From NCBI GenBank assembly GCA_014706385.1, contig JACGZH010000004.1, positions 1,860,001-1,924,000 of the forward strand: a stretch of 64,000 bases of DNA, read 5' to 3'. This DNA comes from Phaffia rhodozyma. Lineage: Eukaryota > Basidiomycota > Tremellomycetes > Cystofilobasidiales > Mrakiaceae. Shown here piece by piece: positions 37,799 through 48,040 of this stretch (within the stretch, counting starts at the first letter, position 1; the number at the start of each line of letters is the position of its first letter). The translations under genes and the position numbers were made by a program. A model generated the notes under the pieces. It was not told the origin of the DNA. It ran no database searches and saw only the letters and a program-made list of their open reading frames with translations.

Positions 37799-38957
37799 AT
37801 GTTGGACTCACAGAACACGCTGATCTTTCTGTGTGATATCCAGACGACGTTCGGTGAGTTCTCGAATGTGTCTTTGTATTGTGGTTCTTTTTTTCTCTTT
37901 TTCTTCTCGAAGTGTTTCAAGACTAATCGATGGGATCTCTATCTCTTGTCCCTTCACCTGTCCATCTTGCTACTCTCCGCCATCTCGTGATCAATATATC
38001 ATTTGCGTTCTCTTCCTTCGATCAACCTATTCAAATAACCCAGCAAAGGCAATCGATGGATGGGATAATGTGATCCACACCGCCAGGAAACTCGTTCGAT
38101 TCGCACAGGTTCGTAAGAGATCCCTCGTTTCATGACACATACTCTTTCTATCCATCGGCGGTACTAACCCCCACGTTCTATCCACTTTGCAGATCCTGGA
38201 AATCCCCGTTTTAGCAACTGAACAGAATCCGAAAGGTAGACTCGAATACTCGTTTCCCCTCTTGATGACGTCTGACTGATCTCGACCGGGCTTCGGACAC
38301 ATCTGCCACTCAAAGCTCTTGGTCCGACGGATCCTTCGTTAGACCTGGAATCACTCTCTCCAGAGCAGTTTCTAGGATGTTTTCCAAAGACAAAGGTAAT
38401 GATTATTTCTATTCATCCCTGATATCTGATTGTAGTCCCTCTCCTGATCGATCGCTTCATTCACCTCCGTAGTTCTCGATGGTCATCCCAGAGACCATGC
38501 AGATCATCCAGGAACGAAAGATTTCAAACATCATACTTGTAGGAATCGAATCTCACATCTGCATCCTTCAAACCGCTCTCGAGCTGCTTGCCGCCAGATT
38601 CGCAGCCCAACCGATTGAGGTATACGTCTTGGCTGATGGAGTGTCGAGCTGTCATCCTCAAGAGGTTCCTGTTGCGCTCGCCGTCAGTTTTTTTTCCTAC
38701 GTCTTTGAGCTTCCTTCATTGTTTGTTGTGGCTGACTGGATCCGGTTGACGTGGCACACTCTTCGTTCGTGGGGAAAATCTGATAGAGGCTTGCAAAGGC
38801 AGGAGCGATGGTGACAACCTCCGAGTCCATCTTGTTCCAACTTCAAGCCGACGCGGCAAGACCGACGTTCAAGTCGTTTGCAAAGCAGGTCAAGGAGGAG
38901 AAGGACGGAACGAGAAGAGCGTTGGATGGATTGGCCAAAAATTCTTCTAGGCTCTAG
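37799..38957 (+). CDS. isochorismatase-like cysteine hydrolase with C-terminal SRL
   Basis: Six exons (37799-37853, 38044-38108, 38193-38235, 38316-38395, 38473-38682, 38787-38957) give 207 residues, normal for the family. The presumed catalytic triad is visible: Asp13 in Leu-Cys-Asp-Ile-Gln, Lys79 or Lys81 before Phe-Ser-Met, and Cys111 in Glu-Ser-His-Ile-Cys-Ile-Leu-Gln-Thr. The Val-Leu-Ala-Thr-Glu-Gln-Asn-Pro-Lys block matches the ISOC1/ISOC2 subgroup. The protein ends Ser-Arg-Leu, a classical PTS1 tripeptide, so a peroxisomal location is likely (human ISOC1 is also reported in peroxisomes). The substrate is unknown. Confidence 0.9.
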
Positions 38958-39098
38958 CTCTTTTCTCTGTGGCATCAGTTTTGATAGCAGTGTTCTCGTA
39001 AGTACTATATATATATACGTGTAATACATCAGGCAAGAGAAATGAAACAAAGGTCGCAACAGGAAAGTTGGTGCGTCGTCTCTTCATGAGAAATCCTC

Positions 39099-40124
39099 TT
39101 AGTTGAGAAACTCGAGGTCCAACACAACTTCTGCTCCGGTTATTAACTTTGCATGGGAAGCTAAATCTAGCCAGGAAGTTCCCGCATCTGGTGGACCTGC
39201 TAGTCTTTCCCATCCTCCTGGAGGAGGGAGCCACGAGAGAAAACATTCGTCATCTGTTGGACCAACATTGGATCGAAAGCAGAGAGAAAGATTAATGCGC
39301 GCAAGAATCACTCACCATCTCCCTTGGCGCCCTCTAGGTCTCCTCTTTCAAACCAACAAGCCAACCAAAAGGAAATCCACGATCAGTACTATGCTTTCGA
39401 ACGATAAGAAAAAAGATCACCGGACAAGACAATTGGTACTCACGTTCCCCATAGAACTTCCAAGTCGGCTTTCAAGTTGCCCGTCTTGGGTGTATACGTT
39501 CCTGTGCATGAAAGTGTCAACGTACCCGTTCGACGACCGATCTGGCCCACAAACAATGTCTGTCCTGTGAAGACCGACGGTCTGCCGACCATTTCAGTTG
39601 TTGGGTGAGACCTGTCGAGAATCATAGATGGACGGAGAGATATCAGAGATGAAGTCGATGGAGAACGATACTTTCAGTGAAAGCCAGCAACGAAGGGGAA
39701 GACGTGTCTGACCAGGTTAGATGGGTGACCGCTTGACCTTGCATTCCTGGCTCGTGGCCCTGGGCCTTATGAAACTCGGCTTCAGACTTGACGGACGTCA
39801 TCCTTGGGATTTCTGTGGTTGTGCTCGGTCTGTCGAGAGGAGCTTCGACCCATGTTTTGTGGTCTAAAACTGCGTAGGTTGCTACAGAGTTATGGGTGTG
39901 TGCATGAGACGGTGATCCTGTCAGTATCAGTTCGGATCTCAGGTCAAGACCATGGCCAAACGATAATGGCGATAACAAAAGACGAACAAAGGGTATACAT
40001 GACTGATAGTTTGGAAGCAAAAGAGAGAGAGTGGAGATGTGCGATATGCTTGTGGAAGAAGCCACCGATGCAAGTTGTCGAAGAAGTTGGAAGTCGACCG
40101 AACGTTGCGCGCGGAAAGTGACAT
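39099..40124 (-). CDS. uncharacterised small protein, five exons
   Basis: Four downstream exons join cleanly: 39713-39881, 39444-39611, 39316-39344 (29 nt) and 39099-39253. The first exon most likely starts at the ATG at 40124 and ends before about 40010, but its donor is uncertain; a weak GTCATG donor fits the phase. The product is about 210 residues. Recognisable blocks are Met-Ser-Leu-Ser-Ala-Arg with Phe-Phe-Asp-Asn-Leu at the start, Glu-Pro-Gly-Met-Gln-Gly-Gln-Ala in the middle and a hydrophobic Glu-Val-Val-Leu-Asp-Leu-Glu-Phe-Leu-Asn end. I cannot name the family. The basic, Ser-rich N-terminus could be a mitochondrial presequence. The 3' end is 141 bp from the stop of the isochorismatase gene, so the two are convergent. 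Confidence 0.5.
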
Positions 40125-41041
40125 CACCCGTGAATGAATTCGACCCGGGTGAGTATTTTCCCTGTTAGACCTCACCCATCTCATCCCATCCATCCTTCTT
40201 TCGGACAACACGAAGGAGGTGGCTCTGTTGGGAGTCTGTCTGGCCGACTAACACCAGCCAGAATCAGCTGAATGTCTGGAGAAGATTCCCATGATCTCCT
40301 TTATCTATGGCCAGGCTTGACAGAACGTGTGGATGATGAATCCCTCAGGTTTTCTTGCCTAGCGAAAAAAGACCGTATCCTTTGTTTCCACCGGACTGTT
40401 CGATACTCTCTCACTCGACTGCTTGACCATACGTTCTCCTTCCTCCAACAGAGTCGACTGACTGGACGGGTTCTCTAGAATATAAATGAGTAGAACGAAT
40501 CAGAAGGTGAACCCCAAATGGAACCGCTTTATCCTCTCTGGCCACCGGTAGACCGGCTGCAGGATATTATCTTGTTGTTGATGACTTGCCCAAAGTGGCG
40601 CCGACTGACGACTAACGAGCCCGAAAGAGCGTGTTCCCAACGATGTCAACCCGGCTAACCCCAATACCAAGGTGAGGGCTGATAGAACATGTTGCTTATA
40701 TGAATCTTGGCCTCTTGCGTCTCCCATCCTTCTAGACATCCTCTGTGAGCTTGAGTTCACCCCTATCCGGTTGTAGTGGCATCGACGACGACACCACTCA
40801 CACAGACTTGCTCACTGATCGATCTCGACAGCAACAAGGCCCTAAAAAAGCTTATCTTTCCAGTGTTTCGTCCGCCCCCCATCCGGTATCTCTTGCAACT
40901 CCAGGGCTGAAAAAAAAAGGAAGAAAAACTTTCCATCCCCATTGTTTTCACCACCGTTCAAACCTCTTTCCTTCTCTCTCCCTTTCCTTCTCTCTTTCTT
41001 TCCTTCTCTCCTTGTCTCTCTTTCGACCTCCTTTCCATTCT
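40125..41041. other. divergent intergenic region with pyrimidine tract
   Basis: 917 bp between the small unknown (minus) and the F-box gene (plus). Bases 40965-41040 are almost pure C/T, directly ahead of the F-box start. A plus-strand open frame from 40745 runs in frame into that start but lacks an upstream ATG with coding character. No other gene is seen. Confidence 0.45.
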
Positions 41042-42203
41042 ATGAAAATGGCTCCCTTAAAGAACTTGCCTTGGGATATCGTCGTCCAGATCATCTACTA
41101 CTCTGATCAACAAACCCTTGCCGCATGGTGCAGGACGTCCTTCGAAGTCCTCCTCGACGCCGGACCTCTACTCTATCAGGATATCCAGCTCAACTCATTG
41201 ACTTCCTTGTTTTCCTTGTTTCTCACGGTAAGCTTGCAACTTTTCTCGACTGTTCTTGTTTTCCACATGGAAGTTTCCGGCAAGGTAGTCTTGGTAGAAA
41301 ACGTCAATCAACCTTGATTAACCCAGCCCTTGTAATACTGGTTCCTGAAAACAGCCTAGTCATATCTCTCCGGGGTCTCGTCTTCGGTCGTCTGCCAACC
41401 TGAGTCACCTCCGAACGCTTTCCATTAGACTCTCCGACTCTACTTTATCCACGTCCCTTCCTCTGGACTTCCAGTCTCTAGCCGGCTCGATCCATAGCTC
41501 TGAACATGAAATGCTTCGGACGCTTGTTCCTGATGATCCACAATGGCTAGCCGCGCCCTCCTGGCGGTCGACCCCTCGGAATCGAGCAGAGTCGTCCCCT
41601 CTACTGATCTCAACTCTAGACATTCATCTCGACATTCCTCCGGCCGCTGCTATCAAAGGCAGTTCGGGCCTTCTCGGTAGCAGTCGACCGGTCGAGATCG
41701 ATTGCACGTTGTTCCATGTGCTTCGACCGATCGTTTCACCAGCACGTCTGACATACACGTCGACCTCGACGTTAAACTACTTGACCTCCCGCTCGCTCGC
41801 TCAGTGTATCCGTCGTTGGAGTACACTCGAAAGCGTCTCGCTTTCTGGAAGTGTCTTTGCCCTGGACGGTTCTCTCTCGGCCTTTATCAGAGGTCTTCCC
41901 CGATGGCCGCTCGGGACTCGGCCGTCGCTTCAGCTCAGAATCGACCTGTCAGACATCTCGCTCGGAAAACCGACGTGGCACTTCAAAAAGGACCTGGGTG
42001 AATGGACAAGATCACCTGTGTTTTCATCCTACGAACACGTGTTGTACACGTTCAGGAAACAAGGTGTTTTCAATTCGGTTCATGTCGGCCTCCTGGTCAA
42101 GGATCTCATGGAACGGGATGAGCTGGACAGGATCGCGGTCGAGACACTCTCTGAAGCCGAGAGAGATCGATTCAAAGCTGGAATCGTTGTGAAAACGGGT
42201 TGA
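41042..42203 (+). CDS. F-box-like protein
   Basis: Two exons (41042-41227, 41355-42203) in phase give 344 residues. Residues 1-50 resemble an F-box: Leu-Pro-Trp-Asp-Ile-Val-Val-Gln-Ile-Ile-Tyr-Tyr, then Thr-Leu-Ala-Ala-Trp-Cys-Arg-Thr-Ser, then Leu-Leu-Tyr-Gln-Asp-Ile-Gln-Leu, the usual pattern of basidiomycete F-box proteins. The rest has Leu-rich stretches without clear repeats (for example Leu-Ser-His-Leu-Arg-Thr-Leu near residue 77). F-box proteins recruit substrates to SCF ubiquitin ligases; the substrate here is unknown. A second in-frame Met two codons downstream (41048) could also serve as the start. Confidence 0.72.
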
Positions 42204-42936
42204 GTCGCATCCAATTGAACAGCCGTGTTTGTTTGAAAACCATTGATATCACTTTCCTTCCCCTTCTCTCCGCTAGTCTTGTCTTTGTTTCTTTACTCCG
42301 TTTTTCGTCTTCATACACTCCAAGTCATCTCTCTTCTACGCATCCATAGATAAACCGGTTAGATTTAAGTTTATTCTGTTCTCCATCTTCTTGTTCTCTC
42401 TCCTGTCTTTCCCTTTTATTTTATCTCATCCTAGAGAGTACTCGCTCTAGATTCGTTGTTGTACACTCCATAGATTCTAATCTAAGTTTTTTCCATCTGT
42501 CTTGTCTACCCCATCCCATGTCTTCAACTGCAACTCTCGTCACTTTTCGATTAGGAACTCGGTTATGTACGACATGACCATATCATTTCGCAAACAAGAT
42601 AGGATAGCTAGCCCGGCAAATAACAAAAGGAAAGATGATGATGACAGACAAAGTATTCGTGAACGAAACAAATTGTACCGCGGAAAAGGAGGCGAAGAGA
42701 ACGGGTAGAAGAGGAGAAGGAGAGAACGTTAAAAAATGCTTTCCAATACTGATTTACAATTCTATCAAACCGAAACGAAGTAAAAACGAAGGACAGCGGC
42801 CATATCAACGACATCCGAGAAAGATGGGCAGGCGACAATGGCGAAAATCATGAAGGGACATCATGCGTCCGTCCGCTTATTCTACATTAACAGTAAGGAA
42901 GTCTCCTTTTGTTTCTTTTCGGGTTGATTCACTCTT
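42204..42936. other. convergent intergenic region, no gene seen
   Basis: 733 bp of 3' flanks. AT-rich at 42240-42500. Frames at 42502-42853 have no motifs or splice partners. Confidence 0.4.
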
Positions 42937-45900
42937 TTAGAGCAGGCCTTTGCGCTGTCGTTCTTTGATCGATTGGATAGCAGCCGTGCACTTCAGCGTC
43001 ACTCCGTTTTGTAGAGAATATTTTCCGGTCTGAATCAGGTTGGTTGGTTTGGTTCAACCGAGATTCGAAGAAAGAGTCAGCTTCTCATATTGTTCTTGAA
43101 CTAAACACAGGAAGAAATATCAACGAACCGCCTTGTTGAGGTCAGCCTCGGCGTGTTTGCCAGAAAGGACAAGGTTGTAATGCTGTAGCGCTTCATCAAT
43201 ACGGCCTTGTCTGTCGTAGATCCCTCCGATTTCGTAATGGGTGAAAAAGACGATCCAATGGTCGAGTACCAATTTTCGGCCGTTCTGTCAACGATGCAAG
43301 GATCGACCCCCAGAACGCAAGATCCGATAAAGACAGATAAGGAATGAGATTGCCATGAATAAGAATAGACTCATCAAAAACAACAAGTACGAAAGTAAGA
43401 ATAATGGAAGGACATACGTCGAGAACCATCTGCAGTTCCGCCAAGGCTTCCACCGCGAGCGCCGCTTCATCCACGGGTTCTGCAGGTGGATCGTCCGGCG
43501 AGACGACCCTATCCGGGTTAGGAAGTGCGATGAGCCCAAGAGCGACACCCCTCAACATATGAGCCAGTGCAAAATCTACCAGATTGGATGGCGTGTGTGT
43601 ATGTTTATGAACACACCAGGCGCATCAGCTTTGTGTTCCAAGAGATGCATCATGCAAAGACATGAAAACGCACCGTCCCAATATCCCTCTCCTCCCTTGT
43701 AAGTCTCTGGCGTTGTAGCCTCGAGTTCATCGATGACTAGTTGAATCCTGGGAAGAGTCTTCTGCTGGAATGCCCACACGGGCGTATGCTGATACAACCC
43801 AAACACATAACTCTAAACGCATGGTGAAGGAGATAGACAAACAACCATCAGACTTGTTCAGTATTCTTCAGATGAAAGGTTGAGAAGCGCACAAGTTCGA
43901 CACCCGGGATGGCCAACCGTCCCTGTGCCAAGAATTTCCTAGACTTTCGCGAAACATATTTCTATTCATCCAACAAAACCAGAGACCCAGACTTTTGAGT
44001 AAGAAGATGGCGAGCAGATGAATGAAAGACGATAAGACGACTGACCTCGACAGGCAGGGATTTACCAACAACCTAAGAGATAGAGCAGGGAAGGCCAAAA
44101 GTTGAAGTCTCATTATATCACGATCTCAGCCTCGAGTAGAACAAGACGCTTACCTTCTTGATGCTTTTGGGTACCAAGGTCATGTACTCGGTGATTTTTT
44201 CAATATCTGGCTTTTCAACCTCACACATAGCAGCCGCCGTTGAACTGTACCCGTAGGAATGCGCACAAGTCCAGTAGCAAGGTACGATCAGTCCGGGTGT
44301 AGAAACATCAAGAGAATGGGACTGGACAAAGCGCTTACTAGAGATAAGTAGCCTTGGACCAATTCGAGCCGAGATACAACGTGTCGAAACACTCAGCCGC
44401 GAATTGGAAATCGTTAAGAGCTAGGGCGTTGGTCCCTATATCCCATCGCGAAAGTAATCTACAGACAGAGGGAACAACTCAGCCCAAAGCATCACAAGGA
44501 GTAAATGAGTTCAGCAGAAACGTACTGCAGCTGGATGTAACTGTATGTTTCGTCGGTGTGACCCAAGAAGGAAGAAAGTAGACGAGTAAATATAGATTGA
44601 TGACATAGAATATTGAGGCTGATGGAAGTGAAGCAGACTGACTCGTGTTGGGCTTCTATCGCTTTATGTAAAACAATACTAGATTTATGAGGTTGATCTT
44701 GCATGACATGTAACCGTGCCTGGAAGACTACGTGAACAACAGAAGGAAAGAAGACATTCAGCCTCGATACGAAGGGAACGATTATTAAGTTGAGATAGAC
44801 TCCACCTACATAAAGAGAAAACGCCTCGAGGAAATCTCTCAACGTTGTACCACATGATCTTCTCTCCAAATTTGACATCGACATCGGTCACTAGTAATGA
44901 AGATGTACGGGGCAATAATCTGTATCAGGACAGGATTAATACTTCCAATGATAGAATGAGAAGAACATGACGTACCTGGTAACAAACTCGAAATAACCAG
45001 ATGGAATAACATTAGACACATATCTGACAACGGCCGTCTGACACCTTCCTGATCCTTCAAGACCGCTGGCCGATCCGAATCGCTGGTCCAACCACCGGAC
45101 TCGGCTAATTTGTCAAGAGCATATCGACGAGACCCTTGAAAGCCAAAGACTTCGGCAATCTGAAAACTCGAAACAGAGCATGAGCCGAGTTCACTCAAGT
45201 CTTCATCGACATCGAGGGAGGAAGACAAACCTTGACGACTTTTCCAGGCATCATACTGAGCATCAACGCACTCATTCCTGTTCCCAACTCAACCCCTGAT
45301 CTGAGATCTCGATCAATCGTTGGATCGTGGCCACCATGACTTTTATCGGCAGCTTCGATATATGTGTTCAGAGTTCGGTAGATTCCCTGAGAAGTTCGCA
45401 TGTTCATGGCTTCTTTGATTAATGCCAACCACTAATTCAAGTTAAACGATATTGAGGTAAGTTAAATCCCTTTTGTTCTGTAACAGTATCGAAAGCTGAA
45501 CGTACTTCTCCTCCGACGATGATTCCGAGCATGGATTTCATCAACAAAGTCTCTGCATACATGAGTTCAGCCTAAGTCAAAGAAATTTGCAGCCAAGACG
45601 AGCAAGGCACGGCAAGAAAAATGAGTCAATGGTCTGGTTGGTGATACATGTTCATATGAAAGAGAACAGGTGGTACTCTCCAGAGAACAAGAAGTAGTGT
45701 GAGGTAAAATCCTAAGACATACATGTTTCTCAATATCTGTCATCGATTTGATCAGTGCTACTCCTCCTCCCTTGAATAGACGGGTGGTCAACGATGAGGC
45801 TGGCTTTCGGTAAGAGGATCTGTTGGCAATTCAGAACAAGAGAGAGCGGTATACACAACATTCGGATGAACTCGAGATTGGTTGTGCGCTCAAGACAGAT

Positions 45901-47652
45901 GCGTATTAATGGATGGACGGTCTAAGATAGGACTTACACTAGATCTGTCACATATTTCGTCACAGCTTGGGCGTGTTGTAAATCCGAAGGCTCAAAAGTC
46001 ATAAGACCCTATCAAAGTCGACACCACCAAGCAGGGTTAGCAAGCGATATTTTGTTAAAGTGACAGATCAACTACTTGCCTTGAGCGCGCTGGATGTGAC
46101 AATAAACATGCATGGCTCAGCGTCAGGTTTTGCGCGTATGTATCATCTTCGTTACGCGTGGGCGCGCCCAATGGAAACACACACATACCTGAGAATGCAG
46201 TCAGCGATCTGGAGATACAATCTCTCTCGCTTTGGGTCACTCTCCTGAACAATTTTCTCGGCTTCCTTGATGTGCGAAGACAGGAACTGATCGATTCCAC
46301 GCGAACGCGCAAACACATCGTTTGAATATCAGACAATGCGCTAGCTAGATCGATGATTGAAATTGAAAACGAAAACAGAACTCGAGTTGGCTCACTAGAT
46401 TCATAACTCTATGACAGGTTTGAAGGTCCTCCTTTAACACCTGGTCTTGGTCCTTCTCTCTCAACCGAGGCAGCTCTTTGGGGATCGGATTGATAGGTAC
46501 ACCCCTATCTGAAAGTTTCCCTCCGGTAACACTAGTGTCAACCAAACTCGTAGGCGCCTCCACTGGATTTGAATCTTTGGCATGTACGTGTGAGGGGCTA
46601 GGCTTGGTCATAGCTACATGCTTGGTATCCACTGTGTCCTCCAAGTCGGACTCCTCGCCCACCTCAGACAAGCCTTCATCCGGGGTAGCGAATCCGTCGT
46701 TCTCGTCTTCTGAATCGTCTTCATCCTCGGACTGATATGTCCAAACTGACTCGCCTGTTTGAGGCTCGGCTGTTTGGGCAGATCCGGCTAAATCAGATCC
46801 TGATGTGGAGGCTGCAAGGCTGGCCGGATTGACAAGTTGAGCAGCAAGTAAAGGTTTTTCTGGTTTTACAGAGGAAACAGTGGAAGGCTCAACATCTTCT
46901 CTTAGAAGCGACGTGCCAACAGGCGCTGTCACTCCATCCATCGACTTTCTTCCGATCTCCTTGCCGTTACCTCCAGAGAAGGCGGCATTCATCCGATGAG
47001 CTAGCACGTCTTCTTCATCATCTGAGTCTGGAGAGGATTCTTTTGATCCATGTTGGTCGAGAGGCGACTTGCTAGCACCATTGTCCAGCGAGTGGGAGGC
47101 AACACTGGCCGAGGGAGGAGGTTTAGATCTGTTGGAACTAAGAGAGGTAGTGGACGGCGAAGCAGAGATTGAACAGGATTCATGATCCTTGCCGGAGAAG
47201 CCTAGTCGCTTGAAGAGCGAAGTCTTCCTCCTGGATTGATTTATGTTACCCAAGTCAGATAAAGATGAAGAGGAATTGAGATGAAGAAGGAAAAGAATTG
47301 GTCAGCCAACCGGCCGGCCGGGTATCCCTGAACATTCGCATCCTCGCTCTCATCCGAACCAACAAAAGATGATGAATTTCAAGAAAAAGAGGAGAGAAGC
47401 GGACACTGACTTGACTCCTGCACCTTTTCCCTCTACATCCAAAGGAATCGAGCCTTCGAAGCTGGATTTACTTGATCTCACCGGTGTTCGAGTGGGAGAA
47501 TTGGAGACCGATGCCGAAGCTGCCGCGGCATTAGCGAAAGGTGGTGAAGGCTTGGATTTCTCCGGAACGTTTGAGATCGTCGTATACGCTGGGTCTTGAG
47601 CAAGAGCGGACAGATTGGAAGAATCTCTGCGTTTGAACAAACCGGGTGCCAT
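42937..47652 (-). CDS. IML2: Iml2/TTC39 family protein (inclusion body clearance)
   Basis: Nineteen exons: 47411-47652, 46396-47230, 46185-46286, 46080-46115, 45938-46008, 45723-45819, 45506-45571, 45231-45431, 44976-45159, 44810-44890, 44643-44727, 44526-44540 (15 nt), 44339-44458, 44154-44244, 44046-44072 (27 nt), 43674-43812, 43418-43575, 43129-43284, 42937-43029; 932 residues, all in phase. Residues 1-355 are disordered, Ser-rich and acidic. The Iml2 core starts near 359 with Phe-Leu-Ser-Ser-His-Ile-Lys-Glu-Ala-Glu and continues with Leu-Lys-Gly-Leu-Met-Thr-Phe-Glu, Phe-Gly-Phe-Gln-Gly-Ser-Arg, Phe-Pro-Arg-Gly-Val-Phe-Ser-Leu-Phe-Phe and TPR-like helices to the end. Yeast Iml2 helps clear protein aggregates with lipid droplets. 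The intron after exon 4 has a GC donor (GCAAGT at 46079). The exon 3 donor (GTGTGT at 46184) is inferred from phase. Confidence 0.9.
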
Positions 47653-48040
47653 GGTTGATGCAAACACGAAGCCGGGAGGAAGGATAGAGGGAGATCGAAG
47701 TCGATGATGGTGGAAGGATGAGGAAACGAGAATAAATGTACCGAAAGCGGGAAGGCTATGAAAGTGGGGCGAGTGAGTGTGAGCAGCAGGATCCGAGTAC
47801 ACTTCCTGCTACGGCATCTTCCCCGTTGGAACCGACCTCTTTCTCATTATATTTTATGTGGTCTCGTTGAAAGTCTTTCTGTAGTCTAGCTTGGTTATAC
47901 CATGAGTACATCGAGAGCATGTAAAGAGCGTGTGTCTGAATATATGTATGCGCCCATATGTAGGAATCGTTTGTGATGTACATAAACCCTCCGATTGGAG
48001 ACATAAAATTGAGTTTTCATCGAGAACAATTTATCATAAT
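47653..48040. other. intergenic: IML2 promoter and SPE2 3' flank
   Basis: 388 bp, no coding frame supported. It lies between two genes on the same strand. Confidence 0.4.
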
